From NCBI RefSeq assembly GCF_023370075.1, contig NZ_CP097151.1:372001-436000 (forward strand): a DNA stretch of 64,000 nucleotides. The letters are read 5' to 3'. Below are positions 9,329 through 19,074 of the stretch, in pieces; the stretch's first letter is position 1; every line of letters starts with the position of its first letter. This DNA is from Deinococcus sp. QL22 (GTDB lineage Bacteria > Deinococcota > Deinococci > Deinococcales > Deinococcaceae). The notes under the pieces were generated by a model. That model made no database searches and had not been told where the DNA came from. It worked only from the letters and a program-made list of their open reading frames with translations. The position numbers and the translations under genes are program-made.

Positions 9329-9637
9329 TTAGGTGATGCTGATATTTTTGGTCAGCGCTTTGATTTTGTAGTGCGACAACGCCAGGTTGGTCTTGTCTTT
9401 GGCCAGCGCCAAGTACAAAAACAGCGGCAGATGGGGCACGGTGTAGATGATGTGATACTGGGTTTGCAGGGTGATCAGGATGTCTTCGATCTCGCCCTGA
9501 ATGCCCAACATCTTCATGGTCTTCATCTTGGCCCGCACCACATCGCTGTTCTCAGCGGCGGCCAATTCGAGATCCACGCCGGAACCGACGGTGCCGAGGG
9601 CCATGCCACTGCCGTAATCCACCAGGGCGGCGGCCAT
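9329..9637 (-). CDS. Roadblock/LC7-domain protein, N-terminus disturbed by a frameshift
   Basis: 102 residues from the ATG at 9637. The sequence fits the single-domain bacterial Roadblock family common in Deinococcus and Thermus: ALVDYGSGMALGTVGSG, then LELAAAENSDVVRAKMKTM and IEDILITLQTQYHIIY. These small proteins dimerise and partner MglA-like small GTPases or signalling proteins. The expected N-terminus appears in another frame from the ATG at 9650 (MKEIDG, overlapping the stop of the upstream relic), so a one-base frameshift near 9632-9637 has probably removed the first helix. The gene is either a pseudogene or is translated from the internal ATG. Confidence 0.6.
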   Translation of the reverse strand: MAAALVDYGSGMALGTVGSGVDLELAAAENSDVVRAKMKTMKMLGIQGEIEDILITLQTQYHIIYTVPHLPLFLYLALAKDKTNLALSHYKIKALTKNISIT

Positions 9638-10265
9638 CAATCTCTTTCATCGCGGCATTGCAAGGTGTCTTTCCCATTAGTCATCAGAGTTTCCTGGTGT
9701 GCCCACGACGGAGCAAAGAGAGTAAAGGCGGAACCAGGTGAGGGCGGTGCCCCCCGGGTTTGTTCAGCTGTGTGGTGGAGTGTTTGGGCCGGGCGGAACA
9801 TCAGGGTCTTCTCAAGTTCGTTGGAGGGCTGTGGTGTGGGTCGTGCGGGTTGTGCCTGAAGGGCTTCACCCTTGCGCTGCATCGCTTCCATCAGCAGAAT
9901 GGTCAGGGGGCGCTGAATCACGGCGGCGTTGTGATAGGAGCGTTCCAGACTGAGTTCAGGTCCGTCCCAGCCCATGATTTCGAGCGCGGCGGCCTCGCCC
10001 ACTGCACCCGAAGGCTGGGCGTCCTCCGTAAAGCGAGACGCCGGGGCTGCTTACACCTGTATTTCGTGGTGGGTGCGAAGGCTGGAGGAGTGGCAGTGGT
10101 GCAGTGACGCCCAGGGGTGAGGCACGAGCACTGCAATCTCGTTGAGCAACGCCGTTCTCAACGGGAGCGGCAGGCGAGCCGGGTGCGCAATGCAGCAACC
10201 ACAGCCTGACCGTTGCCCTGGTAGAGCGCCACATCCCTCGGCCAAGTGATTCTGTGTCCACAGCC
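9637..10265 (-). pseudogene. DUF4388 (PATAN-like) domain protein relic
   Basis: The C-terminal frame reads GEAAALEIMGWDGPELSLE followed by IQRPLTILLMEAMQRKGEAL, and the preceding frame reads GVSLYGGRPAFGCSG, together the typical end of a DUF4388 domain. A frameshift near 10000-10010 separates the two. The frame ends where the Roadblock gene began, the usual DUF4388-Roadblock arrangement. The 5' part is interrupted by the IS4-family element; beyond it, at 11540-11610, MSQEPLPVLGNDVAEG could be the original N-terminus. The function in intact relatives is protein interaction in signalling or motility-like systems. This copy is dead. Confidence 0.6.
10256..10265. repeat. Target-site duplication of the IS4-family element, left copy
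   Basis: GTCCACAGCC here is identical to 11530-11539 and directly abuts the terminal repeat. A 10-base duplication suits IS4-type transposition. Confidence 0.8.
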
Positions 10266-11529
10266 CTGACGGCCTGACACAATTTATGAGGGAGAGCGAA
10301 ATCTGAGCACCCAGCCGCCTTCTAAAGCGTCCACAGAACTGACATGCGATTTCTTGCGACGTCCGGGAGGCGCCGGATCGGCGCCTCCTTGGAGCGTCAG
10401 GCGGTTGAGTACTGCCTGCCCCCGGCTCAGCGCGAAGTGGACGCCGCGTAAACCAAGTTTCAAATAGCTCAGGGCGCGGTTCCAATGGGGATCAATGGTT
10501 CTGCGCACACCCTGCTGCACGAGCTGGAGTCCTTCGGAGACGAGCAGGAGCGTGGCCACAGAGATCACCAGGATCAGGCGTTCGAGGCTGGCGGCATCAC
10601 GCAGTTTGGAGTCCTCCAGACCGAAGAGGCCACTCTTATCATCCAAGAATCCTTCCTCTATTTGGAAGCGCTCGCCGTACTCAGCAAACGTTGCACGACT
10701 GGTGGGTTCATCGCTCACCACTGCCACTGCTCTGGGCCGTCCGTGGACGGCCCAGAGCCACATGCACCGGCCCAAATCGGTGTCCGGTGATCGTGACGTT
10801 GTGGAAGCAGCGCGTTTCGCGCGCTGCGAGTTTGATTTCCCCGATGGTGCAGACCCGTTGCCCGTCTGGAGCGGCCAGAATCAGGCTCGATTTGATGCGG
10901 ATGCGGAAGTGCCATCCGCAGACGCGGAGCCAGCCCATCAAGGCCGTGTCGCAAAACCCCGATCCGCCAGGAGTCGAACATCGTGCAGCCCAAGAAAATC
11001 CAGCAGGCCTTTGACCTCGGCGAGGACAGGCAGGAGTTGTTCGGTGCCGACCTGAGCACTGGCATGCTCTAGGACGCGGAGACGAGCGGTACCGCGCGTC
11101 CCCGGTAGAGGACGGCCACCCGGATCAGACAGAAGCGTCCGAACAGGATGCTGGTGTCCAGCGCCAGCGTCAGGAATGCGGGCCCCAATCCCGCAAGGCT
11201 CGGGTAATCAGGGGCCATACACTGCCAGGGGCGATGGCTGGATTCTCCAGCCACCGTCGGCAGCGACGTTCGGTGCTCTGGGCGACCGTGGCCTGGGAGT
11301 GGATGTGCGGCAGCCAGGAGGGAATGGAAACGCTCTGGGACAGCACCAAGCCGCTGACCATCCAGGCCAGCGTACGGGCGTTGCGGACGTCGTTCCACAG
11401 GGCGGGGTGGAGGTGGGGCAGGATCGCTTGGTACAGTCGGGGGGCGTCCCCGGTGGCATTTTCGGTCTTCACAAACAGAAAGTGTCCCCTACCGGGGACG
11501 CTTTCTCATAAATTGTGTCAGGCCATCAG
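10266..11529 (-). mobile_element. IS4-family insertion sequence, 1264 bp, inactive
   Basis: The element is bounded by 25-base terminal inverted repeats with one mismatch (10266-10290 and 11505-11529; core CCTGACACAATTTATGAG) and flanked by the perfect direct repeat GTCCACAGCC. Inside is one leftward transposase gene broken by several frameshifts. The intact target duplication shows that both ends moved as one unit and that the element has not rearranged since. It interrupts the 5' part of the DUF4388 relic. Confidence 0.88.
10284..11472 (-). pseudogene. IS4-family transposase, broken by at least three frameshifts
   Basis: Pieces in order on the minus strand are [20 protein letters not shown] with [15 protein letters not shown] (11170-11472); [31 protein letters not shown] in a second frame, which holds the first catalytic Asp region; [22 protein letters not shown] in a third; [19 protein letters not shown] in a fourth; and the C-terminal segment [21 protein letters not shown] (10284-10775), which carries the YREW-type Glu region. 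All domains of an IS4 DDE transposase are therefore represented, but no frame is continuous. It cannot make a functional enzyme without frameshift repair. Confidence 0.85.
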
Positions 11530-11539
11530 GTCCACAGCC
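11530..11539. repeat. Target-site duplication of the IS4-family element, right copy
   Basis: GTCCACAGCC, identical to 10256-10265, directly following the right terminal repeat. Confidence 0.8.
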
Positions 11540-11719
11540 TCTGCGCCCTCAGCAACATCATTTCCCAGAACGGGAAGGGGCTCCTGTGACATCGTTCAGA
11601 AGGGGTGCCGTTAAGCCGGAGTTCGGTTGTCAGGCTAATGTTAGACCGAGTCCTTTAGCCTGCACGAACCCGCTGGTAACAAACTTCTTCCCAGCTGATT
11701 GGTGTGGGGTTCTTTCTTG

Positions 11720-14038
11720 ATGTCCAGCCTGGTTTTTACATTCATGCGCCGCTTTGGGGGGTTGATCGCCTTGCTGGGTGCGGCCCTTGTTCAGTTGGCC
11801 GGGCTGATCTGGCCCTGGGGCACGCCAGCGCAGGCCGTGTGGTACGCCGACCTGACCTATCTCTCGGTGATTTATCTGAGTACCGCGCTCAGTATGACGG
11901 TCTGGCGCAGTGCGCCCAACGACCGTAAGGGTGCGCTTTGGTTGCTGATGATGGGCCTCGTCGCCCTCAGCGTCGGGGAAAGTATCTGGGTGTACTTCGA
12001 GTTGTTCACCACGACCCCCCCGAATGTCTCCCCCGCCGATTTAAGTTATTACGCCTTCTATAGTTTGCTCGGCCTGGCTTTGCTCCGGCAATCCCAGATC
12101 GCTCTACATTCTCTGAAAACGCTCGGCCTTCTCCTGGACAGCGCCATCATTGTCGGCATGGTCGGCCTCTATGCCTGGTGGCTCTTTTTGGCAGAGGTGG
12201 CCCTCGATTCTGGGAGCGCGCTCATGAACAGAGCCGTCACGCTGTCGTATCCGGCGCTTGACCTGGGTCTCCTGGCCTTGGTGCTGCTCGCCCTCCAGGG
12301 CAAAGGGCTGCGTCTTCCAACGGTTCTGTTCTCGTGCGGGTTGCTGATGTACATTGCCGCTGATCTCCGGTACGTCTTTTTAAGCAGTCAAGAAGCTTAT
12401 GTCTCCGGCTCGTGGATTGACTGTTTGTGGAGTTGGGGCACGGTCTCCCTCGCCCTGGCGGGTTGGAGCGATCAGCATGCCAAAGGGTCAAGCACCGTTG
12501 TGCCAACGCCCCGAACGGTTCAGCGTGGGCTATCGGTGCTGCCTTATGTGGCGGTGCTGATGTCCTGTGTCTTGCTTATCTTTCTCCAACAGCACCCCAC
12601 CCCCGCCACGCCTGGCGTGCTCTGGGGCACCGTGGGCTTGTTCGGCATCGTGATGCTCAGACAAGCGCTGACGTTTACTGAGAATGCACGTCTGACACGG
12701 ACACTGCTCCTGTTCACTGAGCAACTTGAGCAGGGCCGCACCTTGCTGACCCATCAGGCCTTCCATGATGGGCTGACCGGGTTGCCCAACCGCGCGCTCT
12801 TCTTTGATCGCCTGGGGCAGACTCTGGCGCTCTCGGAGCGTCAGGGCCATGCCATCGGCGTGATGTTCATCGATTTGGACGGCTTCAAACAGATCAATGA
12901 CCGCTTTGGACACGCCGCTGGAGACCGCCTGCTCATCCAAGCGGCCGAGCGAATGAGGACGACGCTTCGTGAGGGCGACACCCTGGCCCGTGTGGGTGGA
13001 GACGAGTTCAATGTCATCCTGACCAATCTCTTTGCTTCAGAACAAGCGGAACAGGTTGCCCACCGACTCAACCTCGCTTTCGCTGCGCCGTTCTTCATCG
13101 CAGAAGAAGCGGTTCACGTCACAGCATCTATCGGGATCAGCACGCTCACGCACGTCGGCGAGAACGCCGACGTGTTGCAACGTCAAGCGGATCTGGCGCT
13201 CTATCAGGCCAAGTTCAAAGGCAGAAATACCTTCCATACCTTTACAGAAGATCTTTTGCTGAGCGTTCACGCCCGGGAACACACCAAACAGGCACTTCAG
13301 TTTGCCCTAGAGCACGACGAATTTGAGTTGTATTACCAACCCCAGCTCCAGGGCGACCAGCTGGTGGGGGTCGAAGCACTCCTGCGGTGGCACAGCGCTT
13401 CCCTTGGGCTGGTGCGTCCGGACGAATTTATCGCTGTGGCCGAAGATACCGGCTTCATCTTGCCAATTGGGCACTGGGTGCTCAAGCAGGCTTGTCGGCA
13501 AGCGGCCCTCTGGAGAGACGCGGGCAGACCGCTGCGGATTGCGGTCAATATTTCCCCCCGTCAATTTGCGCACCCTGACTTCCTCCCTCAGGTGCTGAAC
13601 TGCTTGAAGACGAACCAGTTGCCGGGCAGCTTGCTGGAGATCGAACTCACAGAGCGGCTGGTCATTCAAGACCTCCCAAGTGCCGCAGTGAAGATGGAAC
13701 AGCTGCGGCACCTGGGGGTGCAGGTTTCATTGGACGACTTTGGAGCGGGCCATTCGTCCATCAGCTACCTGATGACGCTTCCGGTCAGTGCGCTGAAGCT
13801 CGACCGAAATTTCGTGCGCAATGCCGAGCGCAGCGTGAGTGGCCAGCAGATGATTCAGGCCATCGCGTCCATTGCCCAGGCGATGAACGTTCATGTGGTG
13901 GCCGAAGGGGTCGAAACGCAGGCGCAATGGGCGCTGGTTTCATCCCTGGGCTGCGAAGTCGTGCAGGGATTTTTATTGAGTGAGCCTCTGCCGGTGGAGC
14001 AGTTCGAACGGTGGAGACTGCAGAACGCCCAATGGTAA
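11720..14038 (+). CDS. Membrane GGDEF-EAL cyclic-di-GMP protein
   Basis: About 772 residues from the ATG at 11720; an in-frame GTG at 11699 is possible. The first 300 residues hold about nine hydrophobic helices (LIALLGAALVQLAGLIW, LGLLALVLLALQG and others), an MHYT/MASE-like sensory region of unclear family. A GGDEF domain follows (DGLTGLPNRALF, then RVGGDEFNVIL near residue 430), then an EAL domain starting VEALLRWHS near 550. The EAL metal and catalytic residues look present: EAL, NISPRQF, ELTER, DDFGAGHSS, KLDR and AEGVET. The GGDEF core is also complete, so both cyclase and phosphodiesterase activity are possible; hybrids often keep only one. It stands alone, just downstream of the IS4 element. 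Confidence 0.92.
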   Translation: MSSLVFTFMRRFGGLIALLGAALVQLAGLIWPWGTPAQAVWYADLTYLSVIYLSTALSMTVWRSAPNDRKGALWLLMMGLVALSVGESIWVYFELFTTTPPNVSPADLSYYAFYSLLGLALLRQSQIALHSLKTLGLLLDSAIIVGMVGLYAWWLFLAEVALDSGSALMNRAVTLSYPALDLGLLALVLLALQGKGLRLPTVLFSCGLLMYIAADLRYVFLSSQEAYVSGSWIDCLWSWGTVSLALAGWSDQHAKGSSTVVPTPRTVQRGLSVLPYVAVLMSCVLLIFLQQHPTPATPGVLWGTVGLFGIVMLRQALTFTENARLTRTLLLFTEQLEQGRTLLTHQAFHDGLTGLPNRALFFDRLGQTLALSERQGHAIGVMFIDLDGFKQINDRFGHAAGDRLLIQAAERMRTTLREGDTLARVGGDEFNVILTNLFASEQAEQVAHRLNLAFAAPFFIAEEAVHVTASIGISTLTHVGENADVLQRQADLALYQAKFKGRNTFHTFTEDLLLSVHAREHTKQALQFALEHDEFELYYQPQLQGDQLVGVEALLRWHSASLGLVRPDEFIAVAEDTGFILPIGHWVLKQACRQAALWRDAGRPLRIAVNISPRQFAHPDFLPQVLNCLKTNQLPGSLLEIELTERLVIQDLPSAAVKMEQLRHLGVQVSLDDFGAGHSSISYLMTLPVSALKLDRNFVRNAERSVSGQQMIQAIASIAQAMNVHVVAEGVETQAQWALVSSLGCEVVQGFLLSEPLPVEQFERWRLQNAQW

Positions 14039-14237
14039 GGCCAGAACTCGCCTCCTCTTCAAGGGTTGAGACGCGGGCGCAGCAAGTCTTGAGTGTTGCG
14101 CCCGCTCAGGGAACGTAAGGGCACGGCCGTCTGGGCGGAGTGGAGGAGGGTCACCGTGGATCGGTGGCAGTGGCCTGGAGGTCAGTCACGGACGGTCAGC
14201 TTACCCTGAGCGCGTCAAAGCCACCAGATCAGGAGTC

Positions 14238-14383
14238 TGGAACGAGTGAGGGGGCCACTGGAGTGGGTTCTGGCACGTTGTTCTTGCCCACCTGTTTGGC
14301 ACGGTACATCGCCACGTCGGCCTGCTTTTGCAGGGTCATGACGTCCTCGCCGTCCCGCGGAGCGACGGCCACGCCGATGGACG
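14238..14383 (-). pseudogene. C-terminal remnant of a GGDEF protein
   Basis: The minus strand reads [20 protein letters not shown] followed by [19 protein letters not shown] and a stop. This is the last helix region of a GGDEF domain (SIG...ADxAMYxAK). Upstream of SIGVA the sequence is no longer recognisable, so only the C-terminal 48 residues survive. Confidence 0.75.
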
Positions 14384-14986
14384 TTCATCTGAACCCACAC
14401 AAGCCCGGGCTGATCCAATTCTCGGAGCATGACCGGATCATCGTCTTGTCGGAGAGCTGAGCCCCACTCTTCGTAAACTCCTCAGCACTGAACAGTCTAA
14501 TTGTCGTGCGGCGCTGCTCTGGAAGATCAAGATGACTGTTTCAGCTCCGCCGCTCTGCCCCCCCCCGGCCCTGTGACCGCACAGCCACAGCCGGTGCTTG
14601 CCGTTTTGCGCGCTTTGCTCCTGACCAAGCTGTTTCCGGCCGTGTTGCTGACCCGGCAAGCCAGCGCGCTCCGCACTCAGCCTCCACAGCGGCTTCGTTT
14701 TGCGGCCGCCGGAGTGCCGACGGCAATGGTCAAAATGCTCGATCGAGGCGAGGGAAAAGCTCTCAAAATACAGGTATAGAGATATCAGTTACTCATTACT
14801 GAGTTCAACAGGACTGTTGGGGGCATTGCCTCACCTGCCTGCCCCTACGCCGATAGACGTTCACACACTGTTCCCGCCATGACGCTCAACAGGAGTGGGC
14901 GGCTTATGTACCGCCAACCCTCATCATGTCTGAACGGCATTCCGTGGTAAGAGGCCTGAAAGAGCCGATTCCGCACCATAGAATAA
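14384..14986. other. Intergenic stretch, mostly decayed sequence
   Basis: No credible gene. The motif CGCCGAT(A/G)GACGTTCA occurs at about 14375 and 14847; the first lies inside the GGDEF remnant, so the second may be a smaller scrap of the same gene type. The promoter of the following gene should lie near the right end. Confidence 0.35.
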
Positions 14987-17974
14987 ATGTCTGAAACGCC
15001 GCTGCTCCCGCTCCACTCTGTGCCCGTCAACCAGCAGAGTTTGGAGAGCAGGCCACAAGGCCCACTGGCCTCTTCGGTGGCCGATCATCCCCTCGAGCGC
15101 ATTCGCGCAGTGGTGGAACAGCTCGCAGATGCACTCGTCGTCTACGATCCCGCGTGGCGCTGCGTGTATGTCAATCCGGCCGCCAAGCGGGCGTTTCAAA
15201 TCGTTGGACTACCTGCTGACCTGTGGGGCAAAACCGTGTGGGACATGTTCCCGGACTTGGTCGGGAGCACCTTGGAGCAGCGTCTTCTTGAAGGGGTGCA
15301 GCAGCAAGAGTACCGGTCTTGTGAAATGCTCTTTGCTGCCCTTGGTGTCTGGGTGCAGGTCGATGTGTACCCTTCTGCACAGGGGGCTTCCGTGTTTTTC
15401 CGCACGATCACCCAGCGTCACACCGCGCAGCAGCAGTTGCAGGCCAGCGAGGAGCGGTACCGTCACCTGATTGAAACCATGCGCGAAGGGATGGCGCTGG
15501 TCACGGCAGACTTCCGGATTGAATACCTCAACCCGCAATTGGTGCGTCTGCTGGGGTACCAGGAACCGGGCGAAGTGTTGGGGCGCTCGGCCCTGGACTT
15601 CATTGATCCGGCCTACCAGGCCGAAGCGCGCCGGCAGATGGAGGGGCGCCGGCAGGGGGTCGTCGAGCCATTGGAACTGCCCTTGACCCGCCAGGATGGA
15701 ACAACCCTGTGGGTTGAAGTTTCCGCGACCTCCCTGATTGATCAGCGGAGGGAGGTCACGGGCATCATCGGTCTGTTGACCGATATCACGGAACGCAAAC
15801 GCGTCGAACGTGCGCTTCTGGAACGGCAGACGTTCGCGCACGAACTCTTGGAGAGCATCACGGACGCGTTCTGTGCCTGTGATGCGGACTGGAACTTTAT
15901 CTACGTCAATGCTCAAGCCGCCCGGCTGCTGGGCTGCCGGGCAACAGACCTGCTTGGACGTCGGGGCTGGGACGTTTTTCCAGAAGCGTGGGGCGGCGTG
16001 ATGGAGCACAATCTCAAGGTCACCATGGATGAGCGCCGCAGCATGGAATTTGAAGTGTACTCCGCCCAGCACGGCGTATGGTTTCAACTGCATTCCTATC
16101 CGTCGGGGGACGGGATTGCCGTGTGTTTCCGCGACGTCAGTGTCCGCAAAGCAGCCGAGCAGCTTGAGCAAGCCCGCAACCAAATTCTGGAGCGCACGCT
16201 TCGCAATGAACCGCTCGGCACCATCCTGAGCGAGATTGCCCTTCTGGTAGAAGGCCACAACCCTGGACTGCTGAGTTACGTCATGCTGCGTCAAGGAGAC
16301 GTGTTGTACAACGCTGCCGCGCCGAGCCTGCCCGCCGGGTTCACGGACGCCGTCAGCAGCGTCCGAATTGAACCAGAGGCCGGTCCTTGCGGCGCGGCGG
16401 CGTTCTTGGGCGTTTCCATCACCGTCGAGAGCTTTTTCTCAAATTCGAGCTGGGGAGAACTTCGGGAACTGGCGTTGGTGCATGGCCTGCGTGCCTGTCT
16501 GTCCGCGCCGATCCTTAGCGGAACCGGCGAGGTGTTGGGCACCTTGTGCGCCTACAGCCGGAGCACCGGTACATTTCCAGCGGTGACGGTTGACCTGCTG
16601 CAGCAGGCCCGTCACCTCGCGGCGGTCGCTATCGAGCATCACCGCCTTAGGGACAGCCTCGCGTATCAGACGCAGCATGACGCCCTCACGGGTCTGCCCA
16701 ACCGCACCCTCTTCAACACCCGGCTCGAAGGTGCCGCGCAACAGGCCAAGGCCCACCAGACTCCCGTCGCTCTGGCGCACATCGACCTCGACGATTTCAA
16801 GAGCATCAACGATGTCCACGGGAACCAAGTGGGGGACGAGGTGCTGCGGGAGATCACGCGCCGCCTCCTGCAGCTCACCCGCTTCGGCGATACCCTGGCG
16901 CGGGTAGGCGGGGACGAGTTCACGGTCGTCTTGCCGCACACCACACAGGAAGCAGCCGAAACAATCATGCGGCAGATACTGCGGAGCCTCACGGCGCCGA
17001 TTCTTGTGGGTGAACAGGAGCTGCTGATCAGTGCTTCGATCGGCATCTCTATGCTCACGAACGGCGTTGACGTCACGCACCTGCAACGGCACGCGGATTT
17101 GGCGATGCAGTCCGCCAAAATCCACAAGGCAGGGATCGCTTTCTATCAGCCAGAAATGAACCGCCGCGCGGCAGAGCGCATGCACCTCGCGCAGTACCTG
17201 CGCCGCGCGGTTGAACTCGATGAACTCGAACTTCACTATCAACCGCAAGTCAATTTGATCGACGGCACGCTCACCGGTATGGAGGCGCTGCTGCGCTGGC
17301 GGCATCCCCTCTTGGGCCACGTTGCACCGCTCCGCTTCATTCCGGTGGCGGAAGAGACTGGGCTGATTGTTCCCATTGGGGAATGGGTGCTCCGGGAGGC
17401 TTGCCGGCAAACCGCAGTTTGGAGACGCCAGGGGTATGAGGCCCTGCGCATAGCCGTCAACGTCTCAGTGCTGCAGTTTGAACGGGACGGCTTCGTTCAG
17501 ATGGTCGCGCAGGTGCTGGAGGACACTGGGCTGTGTCCTGAAGCGCTCGAGCTGGAGCTGACGGAAAGTGCGGTGATGCGGAACGTCGAGGAATCTGCGC
17601 GGCGGATGAACCAGTTGCGGGCCCTCGGCGTCTCCCTGGCCGTCGACGATTTTGGGACGGGGTATTCCAGCCTGAGTTACCTCTCGCGCCTGCCCCTCAA
17701 CGTCTTGAAGATTGACCGTTCTTTTGTGACCCATCTTCACCAGGATTCGTTCGCCTTGCCCGTGGTTCGGGCCATCACGAGTCTGGCCCACAACTTGGGC
17801 CTGACCACCATTGCGGAAGGAATCGAAACGCAGCAGGAATGCGACCTGCTCCGTGAACTGGGCTGCCACCAAGGCCAAGGGTATCTGATCGCCCGGCCTC
17901 TGCCGGCCTCAGAAGCGTTGCCCGCTCAAAAGGGGCTGTTTGGGCTTGAGTCGGTGTTGCGCACGTCTGGTTAA
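14987..17974 (+). CDS. Multi-sensor PAS-PAS-PAS-GAF-GGDEF-EAL protein
   Basis: 995 residues with no membrane helices. Three PAS domains come first: about 30-150 (VYDPAWRCVYVNPAAKRAF), 155-280 (YRHLIETMREGMALVTADF with a DITERK linker) and 285-400 (WNFIYVNAQAARLLGC). A GAF-like domain spans about 405-555. The GGDEF domain has RVGGDEFTVVL near 641 and the EAL domain begins MEALLRWRHP near 765, with NVSVLQF, ELTESAV, DDFGTGYSS, KIDRSF and AEGIET intact. PAS1 and PAS3 share the patterns VYVNPAA/IYVNAQA and WDMFPD/WDVFPE and are probably an internal duplication. It is likely a cytoplasmic sensor controlling cyclic-di-GMP. The final codons run into sequence resembling an IS3 end, so the natural C-terminus may be slightly altered. 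Confidence 0.93.
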   Translation: MSETPLLPLHSVPVNQQSLESRPQGPLASSVADHPLERIRAVVEQLADALVVYDPAWRCVYVNPAAKRAFQIVGLPADLWGKTVWDMFPDLVGSTLEQRLLEGVQQQEYRSCEMLFAALGVWVQVDVYPSAQGASVFFRTITQRHTAQQQLQASEERYRHLIETMREGMALVTADFRIEYLNPQLVRLLGYQEPGEVLGRSALDFIDPAYQAEARRQMEGRRQGVVEPLELPLTRQDGTTLWVEVSATSLIDQRREVTGIIGLLTDITERKRVERALLERQTFAHELLESITDAFCACDADWNFIYVNAQAARLLGCRATDLLGRRGWDVFPEAWGGVMEHNLKVTMDERRSMEFEVYSAQHGVWFQLHSYPSGDGIAVCFRDVSVRKAAEQLEQARNQILERTLRNEPLGTILSEIALLVEGHNPGLLSYVMLRQGDVLYNAAAPSLPAGFTDAVSSVRIEPEAGPCGAAAFLGVSITVESFFSNSSWGELRELALVHGLRACLSAPILSGTGEVLGTLCAYSRSTGTFPAVTVDLLQQARHLAAVAIEHHRLRDSLAYQTQHDALTGLPNRTLFNTRLEGAAQQAKAHQTPVALAHIDLDDFKSINDVHGNQVGDEVLREITRRLLQLTRFGDTLARVGGDEFTVVLPHTTQEAAETIMRQILRSLTAPILVGEQELLISASIGISMLTNGVDVTHLQRHADLAMQSAKIHKAGIAFYQPEMNRRAAERMHLAQYLRRAVELDELELHYQPQVNLIDGTLTGMEALLRWRHPLLGHVAPLRFIPVAEETGLIVPIGEWVLREACRQTAVWRRQGYEALRIAVNVSVLQFERDGFVQMVAQVLEDTGLCPEALELELTESAVMRNVEESARRMNQLRALGVSLAVDDFGTGYSSLSYLSRLPLNVLKIDRSFVTHLHQDSFALPVVRAITSLAHNLGLTTIAEGIETQQECDLLRELGCHQGQGYLIARPLPASEALPAQKGLFGLESVLRTSG

Positions 17975-17984
17975 GCCACCCCTG

Positions 17985-18840
17985 CTTGGCGCTCGAACTC
18001 GTGTGGTGTCAAGTCAGCCAATGTCGAATGACGGCGTTGTCGGTTGTATCAATGTATTCGAAGATGGCCTGCCGAGCTACAACTCGGCTTTCGAAGAGAA
18101 CGGTGTCCAGCAGCCGCCGTTTCAGGGAGCTGCAGAAGCTCTCCAGAACGCTGTTGTCCCAGCAATGTGCCGTGCGGCTCATGCTCCCTTGTGCACCTAT
18201 GCGCGTTAATTCAGCCTGAACAATTTTGCTGACCTATTGATTGCCTCGGCCCTGCGTGATGGAGGAGGCCGGGAAGCGGGTTTCGTGGGTTCACCGTCAT
18301 TTTCGAGGTTCCGAGCGGTAGGGTGGCCGCCATCTGGGCTTCCATGGCATATCCCACGACGGCTTGTGAATGCAGGTCGAGGGTGACCGCCAAATACAAC
18401 CAGCCCTCTTCGGCCTTGATAAACGTCAGATCAGAGTCCCATACCGTATTGGCGTGTTGGACGGTGGATTCTCGGTTGAGTACGTTGGGACAGACCGCAC
18501 CGCCATGGTCACTGTCGGTCGTACGCACGAATCGTCGCTTTCCTTTGGCCCGGAGGCCACTCACCCGCCAAGGGCGCGAAATCCGCTCGCGGGAAATGTG
18601 TTGTCCCTCAGCCCGCAGGTCAGCTTGAAGACGCGGTGCACCGTAGCGCCTCCTGCTTAGCTTGTGATGAGGTAGGCTTTCTATGCCAGCTGTAGAACGC
18701 ACTGGTGGACACGTCCAGCACAAGACTTTCAACGAGTACTGACTGCGCCACTGTTGGATAAACACGTATCTCAACGCGGGGTCTCTCTGGCAAAGAAGCG
18801 GGCAGGCCCCATACGGGTGCCGCTCTGCCCAAGACAGGCC
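17985..18840 (-). pseudogene. IS3-family OrfB transposase, frameshifted
   Basis: Segments in order on the minus strand are FYSWHRKPTSSQAKQEALR near 18700, RRRYGAPRLQADLRAEGQHISRERI (HTH_21 region), WDSDLTFIKAEEGWLYLAVTLDLHS (DDE core, first Asp), and, in another frame, MSRTAHCWDNSVLESFCSSLKRR (second Asp/Glu region) and FEYIDTTDNAVIRHWLDTT. At least two frameshifts separate them. The family signature is clear but the enzyme is dead. Confidence 0.85.
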
Positions 18841-19074
18841 ACGGCTTTTTTTGTGTGTTGGGCCAGATCCGTCATACTCCGGATGGTCAGGTCTATCCCA
18901 GGTCAACAAGCCAGTGCTTTTTTCCAGCCTTCCAAGGCCGCATTCTACATCTGGCCGACCTGGGCTCTTTCTCGGCAACGCTGAACCCTATCCGAGGCCC
19001 CAGAGCCTGTACCACAAGAACAGTGCCGAGAAAGACTGTCCCTGACACGCTTAGCCCACCTCAGGAGGTGCAGC
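18841..19074 (+). other. Non-coding end of the IS110 element, candidate bridge-RNA region
   Basis: About 230 bases lie between resumption of IS3 orfB sequence and the IS110 start codon, with no gene. Members of the IS110 family encode a structured bridge RNA in a non-coding end, and this is where it would be expected. I did not fold it; the assignment is positional. Confidence 0.35.
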
